Counted from the stretch's first letter, positions 8,512 through 15,358 are shown. The stretch is DNA of 55,225 nt from a virus (IMGVR_UViG_3300044675_002532:1-55225); one strand, 5' to 3'. Notes: generated by a model from the letters alone, not told the origin. A program made the numbers and translations.

Positions 8512-8690
8512 GACTTGTACCCGCCGCCCTTTTCTTTGTAGCGTTTGGCTAAGAGCTGGGCTTTGCGCGCACTCCATTGACCGGCTGCGGTGCCTTGGGT
8601 TGCGGATGCCTTGATCTCGTTGAATAACTTCTTGCGCATCTCGGGCTTCGTGTAGTTACCCGCTGCGTTCACTTTAGACTTCGTTGGCAT
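8508..8690 (-). CDS. Small basic conserved phage protein
   Basis: 60 residues. The ATG at 8690 has GGAG 9 bases upstream and is preferred to a GTG three codons earlier. KSKVNAAGNYTKPEMRKKLF (4-23) and GQWSARKAQLLAKRYKEKGGGY (about 37-58) form a pattern that is widespread in aquatic phage genomes. Very Lys-rich, no predicted membrane segment. It overlaps the upstream gene by 17 bases and the next by 4, so it is part of the terminase transcript. Function unknown. Confidence 0.7.
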   Translation of the reverse strand: MPTKSKVNAAGNYTKPEMRKKLFNEIKASATQGTAAGQWSARKAQLLAKRYKEKGGGYKS

Positions 8691-9228
8691 TGTCAACACT
8701 CCAAATCTCAGTTTGACGCTTCAACTTCGGCCAGTTGGCTTCGGTGATGAACGATTTATCCAGCACCAAAACGTGGTTCGTAGGTTGCGCTGTATAGCGC
8801 CCGTTGTCCAGTTTGATGAAGTAGAACTCCTTGCTCTGCTCCGGCTCCAGACTGAAACCATCCATCATCGGGATCGCGGTAAACAAGTAGTTACCGGTGT
8901 GCTCTTGCTTGGACCGTAGCCGGGTACGCATTCGGGTCCCTTCGAGAAACGGATACTCCAGCACGCTGAACTGGTTGCCATAGCAATCCCAAGTCTGTGC
9001 GTCGGCGGGGTCCCAAGGGGTCCCTGTGATTTTGTGCGCGAGCTTGTGCAGCGGGACGTTTCGGTACACCGCCCCACACTCCAACATCACATGACACCCC
9101 CACGTTCTGCCCGGATGCGATACCAACCCAAACCACGCTACCCGTACCCAGTCTTCGTTGCCAAATGTGTTGGGCTGCACGTAGCAATAGGTGTGGCGGG
9201 GTAGGGGGGCGGCTCCGGTATACAGCAT
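8674..9228 (-). CDS. Hypothetical protein, first gene of the leftward capsid operon
   Basis: 184 residues, mixed alpha/beta and rich in aromatics (W, Y, H), with no signal peptide and no motif I recognise. It starts 395 bases from the divergent early gene at 9624, so it is the first gene of the terminase-portal-capsid transcript. The ATG lies inside one of the GGGACCC heptamers, and the ribosome site (AGGG) is close and weak. Not recognised; any role in packaging is only suggested by position. Confidence 0.6.
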   Translation of the reverse strand: MLYTGAAPLPRHTYCYVQPNTFGNEDWVRVAWFGLVSHPGRTWGCHVMLECGAVYRNVPLHKLAHKITGTPWDPADAQTWDCYGNQFSVLEYPFLEGTRMRTRLRSKQEHTGNYLFTAIPMMDGFSLEPEQSKEFYFIKLDNGRYTAQPTNHVLVLDKSFITEANWPKLKRQTEIWSVDNANEV

Positions 9229-9623
9229 GGGACCCTAGAGTAAACGTGCGCAAGGGGGTAGGGCAAGTAAAAGTTGGAGTGTAATTAGGAAGTGAAATAC
9301 CGCAGATGGGACCCACCACCCACCGGGTCGTTTCGCGTGCCCGCCCGCCCGCCGGGGTGCGACTGATTCTCATTCCGATTGACTGAAAGGGACCCTAGGC
9401 CTGCGGCGCATTCCGGGCCGCGCATCGCGCCCGCCCGCCGATAGTCGCGCCCGGTTATGTGCGGGCATGTGCCCGCCACATGCGGGCGGACCGGGTCGCG
9501 CATGGTGCTAGCAATTGCGCGGAATGCCCGCGCATATATATGACGCTAGCCGCTTGCGCATGGGTGCGGAATGCCCGATAATTTCCGGGCGCAATAGTGC
9601 GCACAAACTACGGAACCAAAACG
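9229..9623. promoter_or_regulatory. Divergent intergenic region between late and early genes
   Basis: About 395 bases between divergent genes. It is GC-rich with several gcccgccc runs, three GGGACCC heptamers (9229, 9308, 9389) and two copies of GCGGAATGCCCG (about 9519 and 9567). The minus strand carries CCCCCTTGCGC (9244-9254), the same sequence found in the early promoters, and a weak possible late promoter TTGCCC with TTACTC. The plus strand holds a good early promoter at 9554-9582. No gene is seen. Confidence 0.55.
9554..9582 (+). promoter_or_regulatory. Early promoter P1 (TTGCGC - 17 bp - GATAAT)
   Basis: TTGCGC (9554-9559), a 17-bp spacer and GATAAT (9577-9582). The predicted transcript start lies about 35 bases before the ATG at 9624. 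It belongs to the set of plus-strand promoters that share TTGC at -35 with those at 12318, 14306, 14768 and 23939. Confidence 0.65.
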
Positions 9624-10430
9624 ATGAAAACTAAACTCTTGAACATCGATGCGAATGCGAAAACCGTTAAAGGGCAGGAGCACGGATATATGACGGGCGT
9701 TTTATATCTTGCGCCTGCCGACTCATCGGGCACTGAGCTTTGTGCACTATCAAAAGTCGCCGATTGTGTCGCCGATTGTCTTAACACGGCGGGCCGGGGT
9801 GGCATGTCACCCGGTAGCGTGCAATTCACAGCGCCGAACGGCGAGAGCTTGCCGGATAACGCGATTCAACGGGCGCGATTGGCGCGCACCTTTTTATTTT
9901 TGAATGATCGCGACACCTTTATGACGAAACTGGTTCGCGAAATTGAGAATGCAAAGAAAAAAGCGCACAAGGCTGGCAAGGTGCTAGTCATTCGCCTGAA
10001 TGGCACTAGTGATATTCGATGGGAAAACTACCCGGCGGAGCGTGCCGGGAAAGTGTACCCGCACGTTTTCGCCGCCTTTCCTGAGCTGCAATTCTATGAC
10101 TACACGAAATTGCCGAACCGGCGAGTGTCCGGAATTGCAAACTATCATTTGACGTTTAGCTACTCGCACGCGCCCGCATTCGCGCCAATTGTCGCAAAGG
10201 CGCTGAGCTTCTACGGCAAGTCGGTAGGATTCGCCGCTGTATTTAAGGGCAAGCTCCCGGCGCATTTTCTCGGGCGCGATGTGATCAACGGCGACGAATC
10301 AGACTTGCGCTTTTTAGATGCGCCCGGAAAAGTGGCGGGCCTGAAAGCAAAGGGCCGCGCCCGGAAAAGCGCAAGCGCCTTTGCGGTACCGGCGGACTAT
10401 TCTCCAGCCCGCGTGCTAGTCGCTGCCTGA
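9624..10430 (+). CDS. GP88/DUF7227-like phage protein of unknown function
   Basis: 268 residues from the ATG at 9624; a GTG 27 bases upstream is less likely because the conserved start of this family is MKTKLLNID. The N-terminal part has GYMTGVLYLAPADSSG (about 22-37), then a Cys group (CALSK..DCVADCLNTAGRG, about 40-60) and a helical 'ARLARTFLFLNDRDTFMTKL' stretch, which I associate with a phage family near mycobacteriophage gp88; this is memory and not a search result. The biochemical role is unknown; the Cys pattern would fit metal or cluster binding. It is the first gene behind promoter P1. Confidence 0.6.
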   Translation: MKTKLLNIDANAKTVKGQEHGYMTGVLYLAPADSSGTELCALSKVADCVADCLNTAGRGGMSPGSVQFTAPNGESLPDNAIQRARLARTFLFLNDRDTFMTKLVREIENAKKKAHKAGKVLVIRLNGTSDIRWENYPAERAGKVYPHVFAAFPELQFYDYTKLPNRRVSGIANYHLTFSYSHAPAFAPIVAKALSFYGKSVGFAAVFKGKLPAHFLGRDVINGDESDLRFLDAPGKVAGLKAKGRARKSASAFAVPADYSPARVLVAA

Positions 10431-10432
10431 GC

Positions 10433-10479
10433 TTGCAGCTTATAGGGCGCCCGCCCGTGGGGCGCCTTATGGGGTGCAA
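10433..10479 (+). promoter_or_regulatory. Long intercistronic hairpin
   Basis: Arms 10433-10451 and 10461-10479 pair over 19 bp with one mismatch and three G-U pairs around a 9-nt loop. It starts 3 bases after the previous stop and lies 25 bases before the next start. No T-run follows, so it is not a standard terminator. It may stabilise or process the mRNA or slow transcription between the two genes. Confidence 0.55.
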
Positions 10480-10504
10480 TTTCGCGCCAGCAAAAGGTGA
10501 TCAC

Positions 10505-10681
10505 ATGAAAGCTTTCCCCTATCGCGCCCGCGTGCTAGTCAAACGCGCTAATGGTGAAATTCTCGCCGACTATATCCGGACCTATCGCGGTAACCGGATA
10601 GTTGCTGCTAACCGTATGACGCGGGCCGCGTTTAAAAACTACCCGCTGGCGCGTTATGTGCGCGTCGAAGCTCTGAGCTAG
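10505..10681 (+). CDS. Small basic protein, unknown function
   Basis: 58 residues from the ATG at 10505, which has AAAGGTGA upstream; the longer frame from 10433 would start inside the hairpin. Basic, with alternating hydrophobic residues (RARVLVKRANGEILADYIRT), probably a small beta/alpha fold. Second and last gene of the unit started at P1. No family recognised. Confidence 0.55.
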   Translation: MKAFPYRARVLVKRANGEILADYIRTYRGNRIVAANRMTRAAFKNYPLARYVRVEALS

Positions 10682-10764
10682 TCGCGCCCGGAGCTTGACC
10701 GGCTGATTTTCGCGCGGGCCACGTGCTCGCCACGGATGCGCTCGCCTATTTTCCGGCGAGCCTG

Positions 10765-10784
10765 AAAACCCTCGTTTTCGAGGG
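10765..10784 (-). terminator. Terminator of the TerS gene
   Basis: CCCTCG/CGAGGG stem with an AAAA loop and TTTTC following on the minus strand, 33 bases after the stop of the leftward gene. The 10682-10817 stretch between the two converging genes also holds a second small inverted repeat (CTCGCC/GGCGAG). Confidence 0.55.
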
Positions 10785-10817
10785 CCGGTGCCGTTTTGCG
10801 CCCAGAAGCGCCCGAGC

Positions 10818-11366
10818 CTATCCCCGTGATTGGGGGTCAGAATCCGTTTTGCCCGGATTTTCCGGAATCGGCTCGGCGTCTATCGTGATCCCTTTTTGGA
10901 TTAGCCCGGTTAATTCGGACATGAGTTCGCCCCGATGGTGCACGACTTCGATGTTGGCATTCACATCGACCTGCTGTCGGTCCGACCAGCCGAGGCGCGT
11001 CTTCGTGAGCCAGATCGCTGCCGTGTCGCTGCCCGCGATCGCACGCTGGGCGAGACTTCCCACGACCTCGGCCATCACACGCTGCCGACCGTGGGTCGCC
11101 TCATCGTGATAGTACTGCGCGATCGTTTCCGCGCTGATTTTGCAGACTTTGCAGATATCAGCCTGCGAGAACCCAGCGAGGGCCATCGTGGTGATGGCCT
11201 GCGAAATAGCTGGATCTGGATGATTGTGCAGGCGCTTTTCAGGCGATACGGCAATTTGTTTCTTCAGCGATTCAATGTCCTTCTTAGGACGACCCGGCTT
11301 TCGCTTTACCGGCTTTTCAACAGCAGTTTCGATCGACACGGCTCCCTCTTCATTGGTCCGTTGCAT
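10818..11366 (-). CDS. terS: Probable terminase small subunit (DNA-binding)
   Basis: 182 residues. It has a basic AT-hook-like segment (KRKPGRPKKD, 21-30), a helix-turn-helix region (about 55-85, with GFSQADICKVCKISAETIAQYY), a helical middle and a 'TAAIWLTKTRLGWSDRQQ' stretch (about 115-132) that is typical of phage small terminases, which recognise the packaging site and stimulate TerL. It lies alone on the minus strand, separated from TerL by two plus-strand genes. The ATG at 11366 has no clear ribosome site; a GTG at 11339 behind GAGGGAG is an alternative that would keep all domains. It could also be a DNA-binding regulator. Confidence 0.6.
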   Translation of the reverse strand: MQRTNEEGAVSIETAVEKPVKRKPGRPKKDIESLKKQIAVSPEKRLHNHPDPAISQAITTMALAGFSQADICKVCKISAETIAQYYHDEATHGRQRVMAEVVGSLAQRAIAGSDTAAIWLTKTRLGWSDRQQVDVNANIEVVHHRGELMSELTGLIQKGITIDAEPIPENPGKTDSDPQSRG

Positions 11367-11780
11367 GTTGGGAATCTACAACCAAACTGCCCTGCCGCCA
11401 AGCGGGCAAAGGCATGAAAAAGAACAAATAGAACTAATTATGTTGCGCACGAACAACACCCACTCGTAAGTTGTTGATCCATAAAGGGTAGAGATATTAT
11501 ATATATTATTATTTATTATTATATTTCTTTCTCTATCTCTTTCTGTCTAGTCGTCCCTCTGATCTGTCCACAAGTTATCCACAACCTACCTTGATATGAA
11601 GTAATTAAAGTAAATTATTCTAAGTCCATGTTCCATAAGGCTTTTTCGACGAAAAAAGGCCTAGAAATAATTATGAAGAAATAGGATTAATTGGATCAGC
11701 ACACCCCCTCCGGCCACGATGCGGTCAATCGATCTGCACAAAAGTTCTACTCTCGATTTACTGTTTCACTAATGATTCAA

Positions 11781-11822
11781 ATCTTGACAAATCTTAACAA
11801 AACTTTGCAAAACTTGACTTGA
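11781..11822 (+). repeat. Four 10-bp phased repeats (CTTgACAAAa)
   Basis: Copies begin at 11783, 11793, 11803 and 11813 (CTTGACAAAT, CTTAACAAAA, CTTTGCAAAA, CTTGACTTGA), one per helical turn. They overlap the -35 box of the next promoter, so they could be regulator-binding sites, origin iterons or an A-tract bend. Confidence 0.5.
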
Positions 11823-11847
11823 CTACGCAACCGGCTTGTGCAATAAT
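11819..11847 (+). promoter_or_regulatory. Promoter (TTGACT - 17 bp - AATAAT)
   Basis: TTGACT (11819-11824), 17-bp spacer, AATAAT (11842-11847). The bases before the -10 box (CGGCTTGTGC) closely match those of the next promoter (CCGCTTGTGC at 12330-12339), giving an extended -10 (TGC). It serves the gene at 11908. Confidence 0.7.
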
Positions 11848-11907
11848 GATCATACGGTGATCCAACGCGGTCATCGCGCTCTATAACAACTTACTAGGAG
11901 AATGCAC

Positions 11908-12258
11908 ATGGCAAAGCACGATCATGTCTTGTCGAACGGTTACACCTACCTCGCTGTGACGGCGGGTAATTACGGGTCATGGGCGAAGGCAACCGACCCT
12001 ATGACCGCGATCCGAAACGCCGCCGACGAGAACGGCTACGGTGAAGCGAACAAAGTCACCGTGATGTGTATGTACGGCAAGAGCGACTCGCTCCGATGCG
12101 GTAGCTTCGGTGGGTTCTACTGGGATGAGGGTGCAAACCCAACCCCGATTGGAATGTTCACCGTCACCCCGAAGGCGATCACGAAGCACGCCGACTGCGT
12201 CAAGTTCATCGAACAGGCGCTGACGGACATTGCAGAGTCGCAAAGCGAAGCAGCCTGA
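11908..12258 (+). CDS. Hypothetical early protein
   Basis: 116 residues. The ATG at 11908 has AGGAG 7 bases upstream; the ATG at 11902 would be too close to it. The product is mixed alpha/beta, has two Cys residues, ends in an acidic helix and has no recognised domain. It is alone in its unit, with its own promoter directly next to the candidate origin and a GC hairpin after the stop. Strong expression signals suggest an early role such as host takeover or replication control; function unknown. Confidence 0.6.
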   Translation: MAKHDHVLSNGYTYLAVTAGNYGSWAKATDPMTAIRNAADENGYGEANKVTVMCMYGKSDSLRCGSFGGFYWDEGANPTPIGMFTVTPKAITKHADCVKFIEQALTDIAESQSEAA

Positions 12259-12264
12259 CCAACC

Positions 12265-12287
12265 GGCGGGGGACCTCCAACCCCGCC
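12265..12287 (+). terminator. GC-rich hairpin after the first early gene
   Basis: GGCGGGG (12265-12271) pairs with CCCCGCC (12281-12287), 7 bp around a 9-nt loop, starting 6 bases after the stop. A pyrimidine-rich stretch follows rather than a T-run, so termination is possible but not certain. Confidence 0.4.
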
Positions 12288-12317
12288 TCCCCTCTCCCAG
12301 TAAGTGAGCACCCCCTA

Positions 12318-12345
12318 TTGCAACCCAACCCGCTTGTGCTAATAT
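12318..12345 (+). promoter_or_regulatory. Early promoter (TTGCAA - 16 bp - TAATAT)
   Basis: TTGCAA (12318-12323), 16-bp spacer ending in TTGTGC (extended -10), TAATAT (12340-12345). Preceded by CCCCCTA. The leader that follows begins with GAACCCAAACTCAAACGAGG (12356-12375), which recurs nearly unchanged after two other promoters of this set. Confidence 0.7.
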
Positions 12346-12383
12346 CAGGCCGTCTGAACCCAAACTCAAACGAGGCTAAAACG

Positions 12384-12740
12384 ATGAACACCGAGTTTTT
12401 TCCGAAAGTGAACGGCTACTCGCCATGGGGTCAACTCATTAGCGTGAACCGCCTTGCCGAGGGCATCATTCTGGTATCAAGCCAGACCCACGGTGGAATC
12501 TGGTTATCTCCTGAGCGCCGCGCTCAGCTTGCCGAGCAGTCACCGTGGGCGATCACCGCCGTCGAGGGCCGCAGCTATTGCGCGAAGCCGATGTGGTGGG
12601 AAGAGGATTGCGAGGCCGTACTCCCGCTGATCGCCTTCTGGGATGAACTGCCGGTCCTGATGCGCCGCAATTCCTACTACACGCGCCTGATTCGCACCGC
12701 GAACTCCACTTACGGGCTAACCCTCTCGGAGGCAGCATGA
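12384..12740 (+). CDS. DUF7007-like phage protein
   Basis: 118 residues from the ATG at 12384. The pattern WG..I..NR.AEGIILVSSQTHGGIWLSPER (about 15-45) and WWEEDCEAVLPLIAF (about 71-85) resemble a small phage/plasmid family (DUF7007 by memory). It is probably a compact intracellular protein; the conserved His-Gly-Gly and acidic residues could bind metal, but no activity is known. First gene of a unit of six genes coupled mostly by 4-base overlaps, running to 14301. Confidence 0.6.
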   Translation: MNTEFFPKVNGYSPWGQLISVNRLAEGIILVSSQTHGGIWLSPERRAQLAEQSPWAITAVEGRSYCAKPMWWEEDCEAVLPLIAFWDELPVLMRRNSYYTRLIRTANSTYGLTLSEAA

Positions 12741-13057
12741 ACAAGCACACCACCGGCCCATGGAAAGCCACCCACGCCTTGGGCGACCAAGGTATCGCCC
12801 GCCACATCTGGTCCGCCACCGATGGCGTCACGAGCCATCGCGAACTGGTCGCGATGATTCCCGATGTTGATGGCGATCGCGAGCACATCAACGCCGACGC
12901 CCGCCTTATCGCAGCAGCACCAGAACTGTTAGAAGCACTCATTGAGTGCGAACGCTGTGTAAACGAACTGTTTCAGGAAACCGGGCTGCACGAGTATATG
13001 AACGTGAGCGATCTCGCCAGAGCCGCCATCGCGAAAGCGACCGGAGGTGCACCATGA
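12737..13057 (+). CDS. Small early phage protein (DARLIAAAPELLEAL family)
   Basis: 106 residues. The segment NADARLIAAAPELLEALIEC (about 52-71) is a very common signature in small proteins of phages and prophages, usually near recombination or early genes; their function is unknown. The N-terminal half is probably beta-rich, the C-terminal half helical. It overlaps both neighbours by 4 bases (ATGA), so it is translated in a coupled way. Confidence 0.65.
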   Translation: MNKHTTGPWKATHALGDQGIARHIWSATDGVTSHRELVAMIPDVDGDREHINADARLIAAAPELLEALIECERCVNELFQETGLHEYMNVSDLARAAIAKATGGAP

Positions 13058-13242
13058 GACAGCCCCAGACCCCTCGCGAGGCACTCACCCTCGCCCTCTT
13101 CCTCGCCATCACAGCAGATACTGAGGAACGCACCCAGATGGCAATTGATCTGGCGAACGAACTTGCCAGCATGATGCACCCGGATGACATCCGCGCAGCA
13201 AAGCTCGCCGCCAAACGCCGAGCCGCGAAGGTGCTCCAATGA
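13054..13242 (+). CDS. Small helical early protein
   Basis: 62 residues from the ATG at 13054, which overlaps the previous stop by 4 bases and has GGAGG 8 bases upstream. Almost all helical and Ala/Leu-rich with a basic C-terminus. The longer frame from 12946 lies over the previous gene and was not used. No family recognised. Confidence 0.6.
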   Translation: MRQPQTPREALTLALFLAITADTEERTQMAIDLANELASMMHPDDIRAAKLAAKRRAAKVLQ

Positions 13243-13463
13243 AGCGCCTCCAACTGGCCATGTCACCCGCCAACGGGCGCTGGTATCGCGTCTCGATCAC
13301 CCAGATGCGCTACTTTCCGATAAACCGGCTGGACGCGCTGGAGCTACTGCGCACCGGTAAAGCCACGGAGGTGCTCTACAGGCCGTTTTCACGCCCGGAT
13401 CTGCACCAAGCCGCCCGGTACGTGGAAGACGCCATCCAGAGGGCGCTGGAGGTCACCAGATGA
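13239..13463 (+). CDS. Hypothetical early protein
   Basis: 74 residues, basic, mixed alpha/beta, ending in a helix. Start and stop overlap the neighbouring genes by 4 bases. No recognisable motif. It lies in the same early unit as the DUF7007-like gene. Confidence 0.55.
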   Translation: MKRLQLAMSPANGRWYRVSITQMRYFPINRLDALELLRTGKATEVLYRPFSRPDLHQAARYVEDAIQRALEVTR

Positions 13464-13660
13464 AGCGCGGAACCATCTTCGAGCATAAGTACTGGTTCGA
13501 CACCAAGCACATGCCGCAGCTATGCGTAGTAACAGACATTCGCAGACAGCACATCTATTTCAAGGCATTGGATTCTGGCAAGCCGATTGGGAGTTCTCAC
13601 GACTTCCACATCGGATACCAGAGTCGGAACGTGGGGCAAATACTGGAGGAACCAAAATGA
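13460..13660 (+). CDS. Hypothetical early protein
   Basis: 66 residues, predicted mostly beta, with several aromatic and His residues and one Cys. Coupled by 4-base overlaps to the previous gene and to the methyltransferase-like gene after it. Its C-terminal bases include the ribosome site (GGAGG) for that gene. No family recognised. Confidence 0.55.
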   Translation: MKRGTIFEHKYWFDTKHMPQLCVVTDIRRQHIYFKALDSGKPIGSSHDFHIGYQSRNVGQILEEPK

Positions 13661-14301
13661 ACCCGTTAAGAATTAACCGAATGATGTTCTCGGAAATGTT
13701 CTGGCAGATAGTGCGCAACCAGCGGCCACGCCCGCCCGAGCTAGCCACCGATATGGACACCTTGAGCGATTTGGTGGAGAGCGCGGATTACAAGACCGGC
13801 ACCATTAATTTGGAAGATGCGTTTTGTCTTTTTGATTTGGTGAGTTACTTCAACCCGAAAGGCATCGCCGAGGTGGGCACCTTCATCGGGAGATCCACGA
13901 TCGCGATGTCATACGCAGCCGAGGTGAACACGGTCATCCACACCTGCGACGCCAGCAACGCGATCGAACTGCCTGTTCTTGGGCGGGCGAAGATCTACCA
14001 GTACCCGCGTAAGACATCCACCCAGATGTTTGAAGAACTAATCACGCAGAAGGTCAAGCCGGACTTTTTCTACATAGACGGGCGCTTGAGGGGCGACGAT
14101 GTCGCGCTCATGGCGAAGCTCAACAAGAATGCCGTGATCCTGCTGGATGACTTCGAGGGGGTCGAGAAGGGCGTCTCGAACGCTCAGCTATTGCTCTTCA
14201 GCACCGAGTTCAGCGGGCACATGCTGATCTACCCGAGAACCCCGCACGGAAAGACCGCAGTCATGCTACCCATTTCGATGCTGCAATTTGTCGTTCAATG
14301 A
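13657..14301 (+). CDS. Class I SAM-dependent methyltransferase-like protein
   Basis: 214 residues from the ATG at 13657. The SAM-binding glycine loop is EVGTFIGRS (72-80), an acidic post-II position follows in TCDAS (96-100), and YIDGR (139-143) and LLDDF (162-166) match the later motifs of the small-molecule O-methyltransferase type. It lacks the NPPY/DPPY motif of amino-DNA methyltransferases, so a sugar or small-molecule substrate is more likely than DNA. Last gene of its unit; it probably works with the second methyltransferase and the glycosyltransferases at 16.4-20.3 kb. Confidence 0.65.
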   Translation: MNPLRINRMMFSEMFWQIVRNQRPRPPELATDMDTLSDLVESADYKTGTINLEDAFCLFDLVSYFNPKGIAEVGTFIGRSTIAMSYAAEVNTVIHTCDASNAIELPVLGRAKIYQYPRKTSTQMFEELITQKVKPDFFYIDGRLRGDDVALMAKLNKNAVILLDDFEGVEKGVSNAQLLLFSTEFSGHMLIYPRTPHGKTAVMLPISMLQFVVQ

Positions 14302-14334
14302 CCCCTTGCACAGCGCAAGCGGCTTGAGTATTAT
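14302..14334 (+). promoter_or_regulatory. Early promoter (TTGCAC - 17 bp - TATTAT)
   Basis: CCCCTTG (14302-14308) includes the -35 TTGCAC (14306-14311); a 17-bp spacer leads to TATTAT (14329-14334). The spacer holds CAAGCGG, an imperfect inverted copy of CCCCTTG. It lies directly after the methyltransferase stop and serves the gene at 14380. Confidence 0.7.
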
Positions 14335-14379
14335 CCACCTGTCGATATCACGAACTGCAAACTAATTAGGAGATTTGCA

Positions 14380-14757
14380 ATGCGATACGAAGTGACGATG
14401 AGCGGTGCCAACGGCACCTTCTTTCAGGGCCTCGTGCTGGCCACCTACTCGGAGCTGGTGAACGCATTCGGTCGCCCCCTCCCCGGCGACGGCGAGAAGA
14501 CCCAAGCCGAGTGGGTCATTGAATTCCTCGACGAGAACGACGATCTGCACGTAGCCACGATCTACGACTGGCGCAAAGACACGCCCCCTGAGCAGGTCAC
14601 GATCTGGAACGTGGGCGGGTTCAAGCCCAACGTCGTGGAGATGGTGGAGGACGCCATCTCTTACGCTCGGGACATGCGCTTTGAAGAAGAGAACCGCATG
14701 TACCAGTGGGATCTGGATTGGGCGCAGGAAGAGCTGGACCGCCGCTCAGCCCACTAA
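14380..14757 (+). CDS. Conserved early phage protein
   Basis: 125 residues with a strong TTAGGAG site 9 bases before the ATG. Acidic, with AEWVIEFLDENDDLHVATIYDWRK (residues about 43-66, a 'VATIYDW' strand) and a downstream 'W.VGG' element, a pattern I recall from a family in actinophages and proteobacterial phages that has no known function. It has its own promoter and no partner gene, suggesting independent early expression. Confidence 0.6.
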   Translation: MRYEVTMSGANGTFFQGLVLATYSELVNAFGRPLPGDGEKTQAEWVIEFLDENDDLHVATIYDWRKDTPPEQVTIWNVGGFKPNVVEMVEDAISYARDMRFEEENRMYQWDLDWAQEELDRRSAH

Positions 14758-14763
14758 AACAAC

Positions 14764-14796
14764 CCCCTTGCGCTAATCACGCGAGGGGACTAATCT
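14764..14796 (+). promoter_or_regulatory. Early promoter with imperfect operator (TTGCGC - 17 bp - TAATCT)
   Basis: TTGCGC (14768-14773), 17-bp spacer and TAATCT (14791-14796). CCCCTTG (14764-14770) and CGAGGGG (14782-14788) form an inverted repeat with one mismatch across the -35 and spacer. The leader carries GAACCCAAACCCAAACGATA (14812-14831). It opens the longest early unit, which ends at the terminator near 20.9 kb. Confidence 0.7.
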
Positions 14797-14844
14797 CTAC
14801 GCAACCAGCTTGAACCCAAACCCAAACGATACAGGAACACAAAC

Positions 14845-15003
14845 ATGGACATGTACTACTACTGTCAGAAGTGCAAGATCGAATTCGAGTGCACCGAGGT
14901 TTATAGCAACGCCTACGGCGATTGGGATGTCTGCCCGTACTGTCTCGGTGAGGACTACTACGAGTTGGAGTTTAAAGAGGAAGAGCTGCTTGAAGACGAG
15001 TGA
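14845..15003 (+). CDS. Small zinc-ribbon protein
   Basis: 52 residues. Two CxxC knuckles (CQKC at 7-10, CPYC at 32-35) with Tyr-rich and acidic flanks are typical of a one-zinc ribbon. The C-terminus is a run of Glu and Asp. First gene behind the promoter at 14764. It may bind nucleic acid or a host protein such as RNA polymerase; no family was identified. Confidence 0.65.
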   Translation: MDMYYYCQKCKIEFECTEVYSNAYGDWDVCPYCLGEDYYELEFKEEELLEDE

Positions 15004-15358
15004 CTTCTGGTCGCTGTACGGGCTGACTCCAAAGCCCGTCAGATTCTGTCCGCTCTGTCACACGGAGCACTATGGCAAGTGTCACTTCTTGCGTGGACGC
15101 AAGCACGCGAAAGCGAAAGCCGAAGAGGTCGCAAAGTGGAATGCCGCGCAGCAAGAACGCAAGAAACTCTTTCACGCTCAGAAATTAATCAGGGAGCTAT
15201 CCGATGCCGTTGAAACCGGAAGACGTACTGCAAGACCCACGGGTTGGCTCGGTCGAAAGCCGGGTCCGAAAAGTAGATTGGATCTGGCAACAGATCAAAG
15301 ACAAACAAAGAGAAATACGATTACTAGAAAACGAACTAGCGAGGACAACGAACGATGA
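14990..15358 (+). CDS. Hypothetical protein with Cys/His motif, TTG start
   Basis: 122 residues if it starts at the TTG at 14990, which has GAGGAAGAG upstream and overlaps the zinc-ribbon stop. The first part holds CPLCHTEHYGKC (about 21-32), a likely zinc site, then a basic helix. The last 50 residues are Arg/Thr-rich and overlap another frame (15204-15389) that looks at least as protein-like, so the true C-terminus is doubtful. Its stop forms an ATGA overlap with the next small gene, which supports the frame. Confidence 0.45.
   Translation: MKTSDFWSLYGLTPKPVRFCPLCHTEHYGKCHFLRGRKHAKAKAEEVAKWNAAQQERKKLFHAQKLIRELSDAVETGRRTARPTGWLGRKPGPKSRLDLATDQRQTKRNTITRKRTSEDNER

Larger units (their letters stand above)
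7717..9395. repeat. Cluster of ten GGGWCCC heptamers around the terminase genes
   Basis: GGGACCC or its complement GGGTCCC occurs at 7717, 8234, 8245, 8257, 8934, 9008, 9018, 9229, 9308 and 9389, with one more at 6352. Scanning the rest of the window by eye I found only 28167 and 51414. Three copies share the longer form GGGACCCTAG (7717, 9229, 9389). The cluster spans the TerL 5' half, the gene upstream of it and the intergenic region before 9.6 kb. It may be a packaging or protein-binding site; that is inference. Confidence 0.55.
11470..11907. other. Non-coding region with candidate replication origin
   Basis: A stretch of 33 pure A/T bases (11494-11526) is followed by tandem DnaA-box-like sequences CTGTCCACA (11564-11572) and TTATCCACA (11575-11583); the second is a perfect match to the E. 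coli consensus. The two are 11 bp apart, about one helical turn. A T/A-rich inverted repeat follows at about 11638-11664, then 10-bp phased repeats and a promoter (11783-11847). The arrangement of unwinding element, DnaA boxes and repeats resembles an origin, but no initiator protein is encoded next to it. No gene is seen here. Confidence 0.5.
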
